Shown piece by piece: positions 1 through 8,889 of a DNA stretch of 64,000 nt. Below the pieces are notes generated by a model that ran no database searches, was not told the DNA's origin, and saw nothing but the letters and a program-made list of their open reading frames with translations. Positions within the stretch are counted from its first letter, which is position 1, and each line of letters opens with the position of its first letter. A program made the position numbers and the translations under genes. Source of the stretch: an uncultured Bacilli bacterium (lineage in GTDB: Bacteria; Bacillota_I; Bacilli_A; RF39; UBA660); the NCBI GenBank assembly GCA_910584305.1, contig CAJTZW010000007.1, positions 15,072 to 79,071 of the forward strand. The letters run 5' to 3'.

Positions 1-1532
1 TTCTCATTAGCTAAGGAGCTCTCTACCTCATTTTTAACGGCTTGTTGATATTCTTGTTCAATTTGTGATGGAGTTTTTCCATTTGTATCAATATTATATT
101 TATTGAATTCCGATTCTTTAACATAACCAGAACCATCGCTTGTAATAACATCATTAGAAGTAATAGTATCTCCTTGTACATGTGTTTGATTAAAAATAGC
201 TAAGAACAGTTCTTCTAAAGATTCATTTGCTACATAAGTTTCAAATAAGTTGTTTTCTCTAACAAAGGAGGACACTTCAATCATTACATCTGCTACCGAT
301 TTCTTCCTTGTAAAATCTTTTGATAAATCAAGTCTTGACATATAATCTTTTAATGTATCAACAATATAAATTACATTATCAGATTTTTTACTTGTATTAG
401 TTTGAATAATTTGCTCTAATTCTACATCAGTAGAAGGTTTATCTTCCTTTGTAGCAATAGAAACTGATTGCAAACATTTTAAAAATTCATCCTCATTAAT
501 AGTTTTAGATAGAGATTCATCCATAATCACTAGATTATAATCAGCTAATAATTGTTCTGCAGAGTAAACAAGTCGAAAGCATAAATCCATAGAGCCTTGC
601 CCATACCTATAACTTATATGGTCCAATAATTTGGTTCTAATCACTTCTTGATATTCAGAAACAATTCCTTTTATATTCGCAATATCATTTGCCACAACTG
701 CATCATGAAGTCTTGCATTTAAATTTTGAAAACTTTGAACCAACTCTAAATCCTTCTTGTTTGAAATCAAACTAGATAAATCTGGAACTGTATTCCCTTC
801 CATAGATGATGTAATGGAATCAAAACGTAAAACATTAGCCCAATAAATAGAATCGCTGAATATTTCAATATAAGAAGTACTATCAGTCTGATACAATTCA
901 CTCAAATATGAAGGCCCAATTTCATCCAAATTCAACCATACATAATAATTGATTAAAGATTCAATCTGTTCTTCAAGTTCATCATCTGTAAATTCAATTC
1001 CGCTTGGAAGAGCAGTTGTAATAAATTGTCTCATATTTTTAATCATAGTTTCTGTTTTTTCAGGATTAAAATGCAAAGTTGGCTTAAGTTTATTAGCATT
1101 CATGCCAAGCCCAATTTCTGCACCATCATCTAAAGAGAAATCGAGTTCAATTGCATAATCAGAAGAAATCTTACTCTTAGCTTCTGCTGAACCTTTATTG
1201 GAACGAGAACAACCTACTAGGCCAATTGTTACTCCAGCTAGCGCTGCCACTGCCCCAATCGCACCACTAATAATAGCTATTTTCTTTTTAGACAATTTAA
1301 AATGTTTTGCAGTTTCGCCTACAGTAATATCTTCGGCATTAATATTTTGTAACTTATTATTTACTTCCGATATTGCACCATCAACTATTTCTTCATATTC
1401 TCTTCTAGTATCTTCATCAATAGCAGTAGTTTTTAAAATGACATCTTGATAATACCTTTCAAGTCCTTCAATATCATTCTTTTTTACAAAATCTTGAATT
1501 GCTTTATCCCATATTTTTTTAACATAATCCAT
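1..1532 (-). CDS. Membrane-anchored hypothetical protein (partial, runs off left edge)
   Basis: The frame opens with ATG at 1530-1532, preceded by AGGGGTG, and stays open to the left edge (about 510 codons seen, no stop). The first 80 residues are charged and helical. One hydrophobic segment follows at about residues 84-107, then a long acidic, Ser/Thr-rich soluble part with no motif I recognise. The topology suggests a small cytoplasmic N-terminal part and a large extracytoplasmic part. It lies downstream of another membrane-anchored protein in the same direction, so the two may work at the cell surface together. I do not recognise a family. Confidence 0.75.
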   Translation of the reverse strand, partial: MDYVKKIWDKAIQDFVKKNDIEGLERYYQDVILKTTAIDEDTRREYEEIVDGAISEVNNKLQNINAEDITVGETAKHFKLSKKKIAIISGAIGAVAALAGVTIGLVGCSRSNKGSAEAKSKISSDYAIELDFSLDDGAEIGLGMNANKLKPTLHFNPEKTETMIKNMRQFITTALPSGIEFTDDELEEQIESLINYYVWLNLDEIGPSYLSELYQTDSTSYIEIFSDSIYWANVLRFDSITSSMEGNTVPDLSSLISNKKDLELVQSFQNLNARLHDAVVANDIANIKGIVSEYQEVIRTKLLDHISYRYGQGSMDLCFRLVYSAEQLLADYNLVIMDESLSKTINEDEFLKCLQSVSIATKEDKPSTDVELEQIIQTNTSKKSDNVIYIVDTLKDYMSRLDLSKDFTRKKSVADVMIEVSSFVRENNLFETYVANESLEELFLAIFNQTHVQGDTITSNDVITSDGSGYVKESEFNKYNIDTNGKTPSQIEQEYQQAVKNEVESSLANE

Positions 1533-1559
1533 AATAGGCACCCCTACTTTCTTTTACTT

Positions 1560-3236
1560 TTAATTTTTCAATCGTTTTTCTCCTGTATATGTATATCCAG
1601 TATTTAATAAACTTGTATTATTATAATAACTCCATTTTTTATCTGTTGTTGTATCACAAGTTTTAGTTCTATATCTATATTGTTTTTCAATTTTTGTTTC
1701 TGTAATTGGCTCACTTGTAGTAATTTGCTCATAACCAGTAATTACAGTCTCCTGTGCAGTGACTAATTTTTTTACAGTTGTAGTATTCTTACAAGTATAT
1801 ACAACATTATTTAAAACTTTTCTAGTATACTTTTTATATACATGTCCTGTGACAGACGAACAATATGATTGACATAAAGTCTCTGTATCAGTCACCGGAA
1901 CATATCTTTCTAAATCAGTATTTTTTAAAATACTTGTTGTTGTAACATATCCCGCATCTACCCAATCACTATAAGCGATAGTTCCAGTTGCAGTATATCC
2001 ATATTCTGTACAAATTGTTTCAGATAATGTACCAACAGCTACTTCTTGTGTTCCATAAATTGGTTTAGAAATATCATTAGAAGTTGTTGTTTTATATCCA
2101 ACAATACTTGTTATTTTAACATTACGATACGCAACTTGGCGTAATGCTGTAGGTTCTACATAGGTAGTAGACCAATCAGACCAATTAGAATAATCTGAAC
2201 ATGTTGTTGTATCTTTACGATACTCATATTCATATTCTTTGACTACCTGTGGATCTTGAATATCTACATCAATACTACATACAGCAGTATTTCCATAACT
2301 ATTTTTTACATAACCATATACAGTGTATGTACCTGGTTTTGTTAATGTATATTTTGTATCTCCATTATAGTTGGTACTTGTTCCAAGACCAAATCCAGTT
2401 ACAGTTGCATTATCTCCAGATGTTTTGGATTTGAATCCCACTACAACAGTTCCAGTATAATAGTTACCACTCTTATTTCCACTCACTACTTGTAATGTAC
2501 AAGATGGACTGGTTGGCGTTGGTGTTGGCGTTGGTGTTGGCGTTGGTTCTTCAGGTTCTGGTTTCTCTGGTTCTGGTTGAATAATTGTCACAGTATTATT
2601 ATTAACAATATTATTCGTTATATTTGTAATATTTGTTATATTGTTTGTTATATTTGTAACATTATTCACAACAGGTGGTGTGACAATTGGTGTTGGTTCT
2701 GGTGTTGGAGCTGGGTTTGAAGGATAAATGACTGGTGTTTTAATATCAGCAGTATTTTTCTCACAAATTGATGTTGAACAATAATCATAGCATCCCATAT
2801 AAACCAATAAATAATTTTCTTGCTCAGAACACTTTAAATTAACCTTCATAACAAATTCATCATCATATTTTGTAATTTCTACATAAGAATCTGTTAAATC
2901 ACATTGTTTTCCTTTACTATCAACAAAAGGCAAAATAATTTTCTTTTCCAACATTTCACCTAATGTCATAGAAACTTTATCACCAACATTTTTTGGAAGT
3001 CTTGGTGTTGTATAATAACCTTTTGCAGCGTCTTTCATAGCAATAACGTTATTATTAAAAATTTGGTCATAAAACATAGATACATCTACGGTTTCACTTC
3101 CTGCATTTACTGTAGCAGGTTTTAAATCACTCTTCATTGGAAATAACCAAATTAATACAAAAATGAATAAAGCAACGAATAAAAATTGCAAAATCACATT
3201 TTTAATTGAAAAATTGTCTTTTCTTTCTGTATACAT
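1560..3236 (-). CDS. Membrane-anchored surface protein with Asn/Thr and Pro/Thr repeats
   Basis: ATG at 3234-3236 is chosen over the ATG 18 bases upstream because AAGGGGG sits 8 bases before it; this gives 558 residues. A single transmembrane helix spans about residues 12-33 with a charged N-terminus inside. The extracellular part has a small Cys-containing domain, an Asn/Ile/Thr-rich repeat tract, a Pro-Glu-Thr spacer (PTPTPTPTP), an Ig/PKD-like segment (PGTYTVYGYV) and a C-terminal Tyr/Thr/Cys-rich region. This looks like a stalk-and-adhesion-domain surface protein. No sortase motif is seen. Function unknown. Confidence 0.75.
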   Translation of the reverse strand: MYTERKDNFSIKNVILQFLFVALFIFVLIWLFPMKSDLKPATVNAGSETVDVSMFYDQIFNNNVIAMKDAAKGYYTTPRLPKNVGDKVSMTLGEMLEKKIILPFVDSKGKQCDLTDSYVEITKYDDEFVMKVNLKCSEQENYLLVYMGCYDYCSTSICEKNTADIKTPVIYPSNPAPTPEPTPIVTPPVVNNVTNITNNITNITNITNNIVNNNTVTIIQPEPEKPEPEEPTPTPTPTPTPTSPSCTLQVVSGNKSGNYYTGTVVVGFKSKTSGDNATVTGFGLGTSTNYNGDTKYTLTKPGTYTVYGYVKNSYGNTAVCSIDVDIQDPQVVKEYEYEYRKDTTTCSDYSNWSDWSTTYVEPTALRQVAYRNVKITSIVGYKTTTSNDISKPIYGTQEVAVGTLSETICTEYGYTATGTIAYSDWVDAGYVTTTSILKNTDLERYVPVTDTETLCQSYCSSVTGHVYKKYTRKVLNNVVYTCKNTTTVKKLVTAQETVITGYEQITTSEPITETKIEKQYRYRTKTCDTTTDKKWSYYNNTSLLNTGYTYTGEKRLKN

Positions 3237-3269
3237 AAATATTTCCCCCTTCATAAATTTATGCCTCGT

Positions 3270-3298
3270 ATACTAACACAATATTATACGTTTGTCAA
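3270..3298 (-). promoter_or_regulatory. Sigma-A type promoter of the surface protein gene
   Basis: On the minus strand TTGACA (3293-3298) is followed after 17 bases by TAGTAT (3270-3275), about 35 bases upstream of the start at 3236. Confidence 0.6.
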
Positions 3299-3377
3299 CT
3301 TTTTATTTGACTTTTATACGATATTTTTCGCCTTTTTTCTTGGCGTTAGATTAATATATCATAAAATTATTATTTTG

Positions 3378-3644
3378 TCAAAATTTAAGAGAAACAACTG
3401 TACACCCCTCATTGAAATAATGAATCTTGAAATCTAAGACATTTTTACAAGTTCGCAAGTAAGCATGTACAGACTTTCGAAGAACCCCATTTCCAATCCC
3501 ATGAATAACCACTACTACATCATTTTGCATTTTAACATTATCACGAATAAAATCAGAAAGTGCTACAACAGCTGTCTGCCTATCATATCCGTGCAAATCA
3601 AGTGTTGGGAGATTATTTATAAATAACACTTCATTTAATCTCAT
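3378..3644 (-). CDS. Stand-alone Smr domain protein
   Basis: An 88-residue protein that is essentially one Smr domain, the domain at the C-terminus of MutS2, a DNA/RNA-acting endonuclease fold. It shows the N-terminal LDLHG motif (about residues 15-19) and the HGIGNGVLR loop (about 50-58), both diagnostic. The start has GGTGATTTCTT before ATG. The stop is TGA. No MutS2 ATPase part is present, so it is either a small Smr nuclease or a detached C-terminal domain. The family is clear; the substrate is not. Confidence 0.85.
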   Translation of the reverse strand: MRLNEVLFINNLPTLDLHGYDRQTAVVALSDFIRDNVKMQNDVVVVIHGIGNGVLRKSVHAYLRTCKNVLDFKIHYFNEGCTVVSLKF

Positions 3645-3661
3645 AAGAAATCACCATATTC

Positions 3662-3690
3662 ATTATAATAGGTATGCAAAAAATAGTAAA
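3662..3690 (-). promoter_or_regulatory. Probable promoter of the Smr gene
   Basis: Minus-strand TTTACT (3685-3690), 17-base spacer, TATAAT (3662-3667), just upstream of the Smr gene SD. It overlaps the terminator of the toxin gene. Confidence 0.5.
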
Positions 3691-3709
3691 CTAGTCTTGT
3701 TTACTATTT
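3677..3709 (-). terminator. Rho-independent terminator after the toxN-like gene
   Basis: An 11-bp perfect stem AAATAGTAAAC / GTTTACTATTT with a 7-base loop, followed by a T run on the minus strand, about 80 bases after the toxin stop. Confidence 0.75.
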
Positions 3710-3788
3710 TGAATATTTGTTTGTGCCACTACCCCATTCGAGATGAATAAGGAATATTAATTAACTAAAATGACTTATATTTGATTTC

Positions 3789-4256
3789 TTATTTTATCTC
3801 TTTTAGCATTTGGTTCTTCAAACTATCTATATCAGAAAAAAATAAATTTGTTCCTCTTTTCTTTAATCCTACCATATTTTTAAATAAACTTTTTATTTCA
3901 TTTTGTAGGCCAGTTGAAACTTTTAAAGGGACTCCATCTACTGTATGCACATGATCTATATACTTTTCTAATGTTGGAAATGCATTTTGAAGTAATATTG
4001 CAGCATCTTCATCAGCAATTTTTCTAATTATGATTGTATTACAGAAACCATATTTTTCTATTTTGTTATCAATTATTCTTTGATATTTATCTACTTTGGA
4101 ACTTATAGGAATAAACCATAATATATCTTTATCTTTGATAGTAAAATAAGTTGGTTTCTTCTTTCCTTTTTCATGATTTTGCATTAGATTTTCATCATTT
4201 ACAACACCGAAATATTCATCTTTTATATGATATAAATATCCAGTTTTAATTTCCAT
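3789..4256 (-). CDS. Type III toxin, ToxN/AbiQ family endoribonuclease
   Basis: A 155-residue protein. ATG at 4254-4256 is chosen because GGAG lies 9 bases upstream and the product then begins MEIKTGYLYHI as usual for the family; an upstream in-frame start at 4292 would fall inside the terminator hairpin. Family landmarks visible are YLYHIKDEYF near the N-terminus, KKKPTYFTIKDKDILWFIPI (about residues 34-53), an ISSKV segment and LQNAFPTLEKYIDHVHTVDG in the middle, and a helical C-terminus. ToxN-type proteins cleave RNA and are held inactive by a pseudoknotted repeat RNA. The matching antitoxin RNA lies directly upstream (4291-4447), separated by a terminator. Likely role: phage defence by abortive infection or plasmid/island stabilisation. 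Confidence 0.88.
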   Translation of the reverse strand: MEIKTGYLYHIKDEYFGVVNDENLMQNHEKGKKKPTYFTIKDKDILWFIPISSKVDKYQRIIDNKIEKYGFCNTIIIRKIADEDAAILLQNAFPTLEKYIDHVHTVDGVPLKVSTGLQNEIKSLFKNMVGLKKRGTNLFFSDIDSLKNQMLKEIK

Positions 4257-4290
4257 GTACATCATCTCCATAAATAATATATCATAAAGC

Positions 4291-4317
4291 AAAAGAAAAC
4301 TCCATCTTATGATAGAG
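4291..4317 (-). terminator. Attenuating terminator between antitoxin RNA and toxin
   Basis: Minus-strand stem CTCTATC / GATGGAG (4311-4317 with 4300-4306), ATAA loop, followed by TTTTCTTTT. Such a terminator between repeat RNA and toxin is the standard layout of ToxIN loci; it keeps the RNA in excess and lets some readthrough make the toxin. Confidence 0.8.
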
Positions 4318-4330
4318 CTATTCTACATTT

Positions 4331-4427
4331 TCAACCAGGATCATTTATTAGTCGCACCACCTGGAAGCGAAAAACATTGTCGCCTGGAATCACTTATTAT
4401 TCGCACCATCCAGAAGCGAAAAACATT
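4331..4427 (-). repeat. Two direct repeats of the antitoxin RNA
   Basis: Unit 1 is 4379-4427 (49 bases), unit 2 is 4331-4378 (48 bases). Differences are few and some are compensatory in the stem (TTCTGGATGG versus TTCCAGGTGG, and TTCCAGG versus ATCCTGG downstream). Confidence 0.85.
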
Positions 4428-4453
4428 TTCACTACTTTTAAAGTAGCAATATA

Positions 4454-4482
4454 AATATACTATATTTTTCTAAAAATGTCAA
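4454..4482 (-). promoter_or_regulatory. Strong promoter of the type III toxin-antitoxin locus
   Basis: Minus-strand TTGACA (4477-4482), 17-base spacer, TATATT (4454-4459): a consensus sigma-A promoter about 30 bases before the first antitoxin repeat. Confidence 0.75.
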
Positions 4483-4551
4483 TTAGTATACATTTATAGT
4501 ATATTCAATTATCATCTCTTTAATTCTACTTTTTATTTCATAATTTATCTT

Positions 4552-4773
4552 TTACAAAAAATCTTTCTCGTATTCTTCAACTTCTTTCTTTGATAATAGT
4601 TTTGTTTTATCTGATATATCCTCTTTTGAATTCCTATCTCCTTTTTCATATCTAGTTATAGTTCTTCTTTTACATTCTCCAGTTAAACCTAACTTATCTG
4701 ACACACCTTCTTGTGTCATCAATCCAAGCTATCTTACAAAAGCAATTCTAGATCCTTGATAAATCTCTTAATT
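4552..4773 (-). pseudogene. Broken Cro/CI-type HTH regulator
   Basis: A frame ending in TAA at 4552 reads LGLMTQEGVSDKLGLTG, then RRTITRYEKGDRN, close to Xre-family HTH proteins (MTQKELG...LG, YE.G.R.P). In the same frame upstream the sequence reads RIAFVR and then meets TAG before the MTQ segment, so the N-terminal helix is cut off by a stop and no proper start remains. It is probably the relic of a regulator next to the toxin-antitoxin locus. Confidence 0.55.
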
Positions 4774-4837
4774 TTGGTTTCCATTAATCGAATTTTTATT
4801 ACATCCAATTCTTCGTGCACGTATCTCTTTTTTTACG

Positions 4838-4883
4838 AAAAAAGACCTAGATGTGTAATAAATACAATACTCTACGTCTTTTT
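4838..4883. terminator. Long bidirectional terminator hairpin
   Basis: AAAAAAGAC (4838-4846) pairs with GTCTTTTT (4876-4883), with further pairing TAGA/TCTA inside. Runs of A and T on both sides make it work in either direction. It lies downstream of ppdK. Confidence 0.6.
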
Positions 4884-5011
4884 ATATATAAATATCTACA
4901 AGAATTGGCTCTTTTAACTTAGCATTTTTGCATTCGAATATTTTATCTGCATAACTTAATATATCTCTTTTGTAATGATTATGCGGGTTAAGAGCACGCC
5001 TATATCTTGTT
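4884..5011. other. Non-coding stretch after ppdK
   Basis: A minus-strand open frame crosses this stretch, but it begins inside ppdK in another frame and has no SD or recognisable motif. I see no supported gene here. Confidence 0.4.
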
Positions 5012-7639
5012 CTAATTTTGCCCCTCAGATTTGATTGTAGCTTGCGCCGCTGCAAGTCTAGTAGCCGGAACACGATATGGAGAACATGATACATAATTTA
5101 ATCCAATACGATGACAAAAATCAATACTATCTGGATCTCCACCATGTTCACCACAAATACCAAGCTCTAATGTTGGTCGAATCTTTCTTCCACTATTTAC
5201 CGCAAATTGCATCATAAGACCAACACCATTTTGATCAATTTTCTTAAAAGGATCATTTTCAATAATTTTATTTTGTAAATAATCTTTCATAAACTTTGAA
5301 GAATCATCACGAGAGAAACCAAAAGCAAGTTGTGTTAAATCATTGGTACCAAAGCTAAAAAACTCTGCTTCAATCGCAATTTCATCTGCAAGCATACAGG
5401 CTCTTGGTGTCTCTATCATAGTACCCACATGATATTCTATATTTACTCCATGGTGTTGCATAAGTTTACTTGCTGTATCTATTACTAAACTCTTTACATA
5501 TTTTAATTCCTTAATATCTGTAACAAGAGGTATCATAATTTCTGGTTTTACTGGAATATTTTCCCGTGTCACAACAATCGCTGCATCTATGATTGCTTTG
5601 GTCTGCATAACAGCAATTTCAGGATATGTAATATCAAGCCTACAACCTCTATGCCCCATCATCGGATTAACCTCTTGTAAAGAAGAAATATGCTTTTTCA
5701 AATTTTCAAAAGGAATGGATAAACTTTTTGATAATTCTTGTATCTCCTCATCTGTATGAGGTAAGAATTCATGAAGAGGTGGATCGAGATAACGAATAGT
5801 AATAGGTTTACCCTTCATAACACGAAATAACGAAATAAAATCATTTTTCTGGAATTCAAGAAGCTTCTCTAATGACCTTAATCTTTGCTCTTTACTTTGA
5901 GCAACGATCATCTGACGCATATAGAAAATTCTACTCTTCTCAAAAAACATATGCTCTGTTCTACAAAGTCCAATTCCTTCTGCTCCAAAGCGAACAGCTT
6001 CTTTTGCATCCCTTTCTGTATCCGCATTCACTTTAACTCCAAGAGTCCGATGTTGATCTACCATATTCATAAATGTTTCAAAGTCCCCATTAATCGAAGC
6101 CTCAATGGTTGGAATTTGACCAACATACACAATACCTGTCGTTCCATCAATAGAAATATAGTCCCCTTCATGTAAAACAATAGAATCTACAGTTAATGTT
6201 TTTGCATTTAAGTCTACCGACAGTGTACTACAACCACTTACACAGCACTTTCCCATTCCACGAGCAACAACGGCCGCATGAGAAGTCATACCCCCACGAA
6301 CTGTTAAAATCCCAGCAGCAGCATTCATTCCAATAATATCCTCTGGCGACGTTTCAACACGTACTAAAATGGCCACATCCCCTTTTTCGGTTGCTTCCAT
6401 AACATCTTCACTTGAAAAATAAATCTTACCACACGCAGCCCCTGGAGAGGCGGCAAGCCCTCTTGCAAGAACCTTCCCCTTCTTTAATTCACTTTCATCA
6501 AACGTTGGATGAAGCATTTGATCCAAATCATTTGGCTGAATACGAAGAATTGCCTCTTTTTCCGTAATTAACCCCTCATGAACCTGATCAAGTGCAATTT
6601 TAATTGCAGCCTTTGTTGTACGTTTTCCATTTCTAGTTTGCAACATATATAACTTACCATTTTCTATAGTAAATTCCATATCTTGCATATCATGATAATG
6701 TTGTTCTAACAATCTGGCATATTTTTGGAACTCCGCATAAATTGATGGCATTCTCTGTTTTAAAGTTTCAATCGATTCTGGTGTACGGATTCCAGCAACA
6801 ACATCTTCCCCCTGGGCATTCATTAAATACTCTCCATACAAAACATTTTCTCCAGTGGCAGGATTTCTTGTAAACGCTACTCCTGTTCCAGAATTTTCCC
6901 CAGAGTTTCCATACACCATTTCCTGTACATTAACAGCAGTTCCCCAAGAATCTGGAATTTGATTCATCTTACGATACACTTTAGCCCTTTCTGTATTCCA
7001 AGAACGAAACACAGCCTGTACAGCTTCCATAAGTTGTGTGTCTGGATTTGATGGAAATTCATTCCCATCAAACTTTTGATACAATTTCTTATAAGAAAGG
7101 GTTAATTCTTTCATATCGTCGGAAGAAAGCTCTGTATCCAAGGATACACCTTTTTCTTGCTTCATAATTGTAAGAAGTTCTTCAAACGCAGTACGATCAT
7201 ACCCCTTTACTACATCCGCATACATTGAAATAAATCTACGATATGAATCATATACAAAACGCGGATTCCCAGTTATCTTTTCTAACGCCTTAGCAACATC
7301 ATCATTTAATCCTAAATTTAAAATGGTATCCATCATTCCAGGCATACTTGCTCTAGCTCCACTACGAACAGAAAGTAAAAGTGGTGCAGTAGTATCTCCA
7401 AGTTGCTTTCCTGTTTGACGTTCTAATGCTCCAAGTGTTTCAAAAATTTCATCTTCAATATCTGAAGAAACTCTTCCACCTTTTGCATAATAATCATTAC
7501 AAGCTACAGTAGATATTGTAAAGCCCTGTGGAACAGGTAACCCAATGCGTGTCATTTCTGCCAAATTAGCACCCTTTCCACCTAAAATATCACGCATATC
7601 CTTATTTCCCTCTTGAAATAAATATACATACTTTTTCAT
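5012..7639 (-). CDS. ppdK: Pyruvate, phosphate dikinase
   Basis: An 875-residue protein, the usual length for PPDK. The ATG at 7637-7639 has GGGAGG 8 bases upstream and gives the family start MKKYVYLF; an upstream in-frame start is rejected. It interconverts pyruvate, ATP and phosphate with phosphoenolpyruvate, AMP and PPi in the cytoplasm, and serves PPi-linked glycolysis in anaerobes. Visible landmarks are the ATP-grasp N-terminal domain with GGKGANLAEM, the phospho-histidine domain GGMTSHAAVVARGMG near residue 450, and the C-terminal PEP-binding barrel with the catalytic GICGEHGG near residue 830. It has its own promoter and is monocistronic. Confidence 0.97.
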   Translation of the reverse strand: MKKYVYLFQEGNKDMRDILGGKGANLAEMTRIGLPVPQGFTISTVACNDYYAKGGRVSSDIEDEIFETLGALERQTGKQLGDTTAPLLLSVRSGARASMPGMMDTILNLGLNDDVAKALEKITGNPRFVYDSYRRFISMYADVVKGYDRTAFEELLTIMKQEKGVSLDTELSSDDMKELTLSYKKLYQKFDGNEFPSNPDTQLMEAVQAVFRSWNTERAKVYRKMNQIPDSWGTAVNVQEMVYGNSGENSGTGVAFTRNPATGENVLYGEYLMNAQGEDVVAGIRTPESIETLKQRMPSIYAEFQKYARLLEQHYHDMQDMEFTIENGKLYMLQTRNGKRTTKAAIKIALDQVHEGLITEKEAILRIQPNDLDQMLHPTFDESELKKGKVLARGLAASPGAACGKIYFSSEDVMEATEKGDVAILVRVETSPEDIIGMNAAAGILTVRGGMTSHAAVVARGMGKCCVSGCSTLSVDLNAKTLTVDSIVLHEGDYISIDGTTGIVYVGQIPTIEASINGDFETFMNMVDQHRTLGVKVNADTERDAKEAVRFGAEGIGLCRTEHMFFEKSRIFYMRQMIVAQSKEQRLRSLEKLLEFQKNDFISLFRVMKGKPITIRYLDPPLHEFLPHTDEEIQELSKSLSIPFENLKKHISSLQEVNPMMGHRGCRLDITYPEIAVMQTKAIIDAAIVVTRENIPVKPEIMIPLVTDIKELKYVKSLVIDTASKLMQHHGVNIEYHVGTMIETPRACMLADEIAIEAEFFSFGTNDLTQLAFGFSRDDSSKFMKDYLQNKIIENDPFKKIDQNGVGLMMQFAVNSGRKIRPTLELGICGEHGGDPDSIDFCHRIGLNYVSCSPYRVPATRLAAAQATIKSEGQN

Positions 7640-7681
7640 ATAGTAGCCTCCCTTTTTATTCTCTTTTACCCTTTTATAAAA

Positions 7682-7710
7682 ATTATAACAAACTCCCACA
7701 TATAGTACAA
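7682..7710 (-). promoter_or_regulatory. Promoter of ppdK
   Basis: Minus-strand TTGTAC (7705-7710), 17-base spacer, TATAAT (7682-7687), about 43 bases before the start codon. Confidence 0.65.
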
Positions 7711-7745
7711 GCAATGCAAATGAATATTTGACATTAATTTACAAG

Positions 7746-8639
7746 TTATTCCCTAGCCCTTGGATGCGCATTTAAATAAACACTACGAAGTCTTTCATTG
7801 CTAACATGTGTATAAATCTGCGTCGTCGATAGATTTTCATGACCTAAAAGTTCTTGTACAACCTTTAAATCTGCACCATTATCTAACATATGTGTCGCAA
7901 AAGTATGACGTAAGATATGTGGATGAATAGAAAAATCTAAACTCCCCTTTTGAATTACACGATTCAAAATATCCTCTACACCCCTTGTTGTGAGTGGATT
8001 CCCATAATGATTCAAAAATAATATATCACTCGATTTTCCTTTTAAAAGTTTCTCACGACCATCTTTCATATATAATGTCATCTTTGAACAAAGTACATCA
8101 CCAAATAAAACATTTCTCTCCTTACGTCCTTTTCCAAAAATAGTAAGCATTCGATTTTGCAAGTGCAAATCAGAGAGTTTGATAGAAACCAGTTCGCCAA
8201 CACGAATTCCTGTAGAATATAGCATCTCTAAAATAGCAAGATCTCGTTGTCCTAAAGGTGTACTAGCATCTGGAATTTCCAATATCTTCTCCATATCTTG
8301 ATACCCCAAAACGGTAGGAAGAGTTCTGTCCTTTTTAGGACTCGTCACTAAAACCATAGGATTACTCTCAATCTCACCTTCCCTAAGTAACCATTTAAAA
8401 AAGGTACGAAGCGCACTTAGATTTCTAGACACACTACTTTTAGAAAGACCTTTGGTATACAAATAATTTAGATAAGAACGAACTTGATCATAAGTAATTT
8501 CTGAAACCTTTGAAATATGATTCCCAGTCATATACTCTAGAAAAACAACCACATCATTTATATAATTTTTAACTGTATATTCAGAATCATTCTTCTCGAC
8601 CCTTAAATATCGTTCAAAAGAATTTAATAAATTTAGCAT
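7746..8639 (-). CDS. XerC/XerD-type tyrosine recombinase
   Basis: About 297 residues, the normal Xer length. ATG at 8637-8639 follows AGGTGATGTT. The N-terminal SAM-like domain (ENTV-like YTVKNYINDVVVFLEYM) is followed by the catalytic domain with R in GIRVGELVSIKL, HILRHTFATHML, GHENLSTTQIYTH: the R-H-R-H-Y set is complete. Such enzymes resolve chromosome dimers at dif. Length, lack of extra domains and housekeeping surroundings argue for a cell-encoded Xer, not a phage integrase. I cannot tell XerC from XerD. Confidence 0.88.
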   Translation of the reverse strand: MLNLLNSFERYLRVEKNDSEYTVKNYINDVVVFLEYMTGNHISKVSEITYDQVRSYLNYLYTKGLSKSSVSRNLSALRTFFKWLLREGEIESNPMVLVTSPKKDRTLPTVLGYQDMEKILEIPDASTPLGQRDLAILEMLYSTGIRVGELVSIKLSDLHLQNRMLTIFGKGRKERNVLFGDVLCSKMTLYMKDGREKLLKGKSSDILFLNHYGNPLTTRGVEDILNRVIQKGSLDFSIHPHILRHTFATHMLDNGADLKVVQELLGHENLSTTQIYTHVSNERLRSVYLNAHPRARE

Positions 8640-8653
8640 AACATCACCTATAT

Positions 8654-8675
8654 AAAAAGAAACCACAAAGTGGTT
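8654..8675 (-). terminator. Rho-independent terminator upstream of the xer gene
   Basis: Minus-strand AACCAC / GTGGTT stem, 3-base loop, then TCTTTTT; it closes the recO-side operon before the xer gene. Confidence 0.65.
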
Positions 8676-8889
8676 ATCTTACTGCCTGTTTTTCTTCATT
8701 CTGCTTTAGTATATGTGCCTCTAAAATAGCAGCAATCTGCTGTGCCTCACTACTCATACTAGCCATCACACGAAAACGCTCAACCTGTTCAGGTGTTCTT
8801 GGTTTTGATACAAAAGCTTGCGAAATAGACTCATCTACTGAAACTTCTGCACTTGGATTATGCATACGATAATTCATACTATCCATCAT
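8674..8889 (-). CDS. Small hypothetical protein
   Basis: A 71-residue soluble protein with a Ser/Thr/Pro-rich N-terminal half and a helical C-terminal half (RTPEQVERFRVMASMSSEAQ, then AAILEAHILKQNEE). Start codon is ATG (two adjacent) after GGGGTGAC, overlapping the stop of the preceding gene, so the two are translationally coupled. Not recognised. The close coupling suggests a partner of the 181-residue protein upstream. Confidence 0.55.
   Translation of the reverse strand: MMDSMNYRMHNPSAEVSVDESISQAFVSKPRTPEQVERFRVMASMSSEAQQIAAILEAHILKQNEEKQAVR

Larger units (their letters stand above)
4291..4447 (-). ncRNA. Type III antitoxin RNA (ToxI-like) with two tandem repeats
   Basis: The RNA is predicted to start about 7 bases after the -10 box at 4454 and end at the terminator at 4291. 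It contains two near-identical repeats of 48-49 bases (4379-4427 and 4331-4378), each starting AATGTTTTTCGCTTC and including GGTGCGA and AATAA(A/G)TGAT, plus the first bases of a third. The toxin usually cuts its own antitoxin precursor into one-repeat units that fold as pseudoknots and bind the toxin. Only two repeats is a short array for this class. Confidence 0.8.

Noticed and set aside
2249..2434. Plus-strand open frames within 949-2434, antisense to the surface protein genes
   Set aside because: Shadow frames of low-complexity minus-strand genes; no SD or motifs.
4331..4427. Short tandem repeats that could be read as a small CRISPR array
   Set aside because: Repeats are contiguous, with no unique spacers, and lie between a promoter and a ToxN-like toxin, which fits an antitoxin RNA.
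4882..5094. Minus-strand 70-codon frame overlapping the end of ppdK
   Set aside because: It starts inside ppdK in another frame, lacks an SD and has no recognisable domain.
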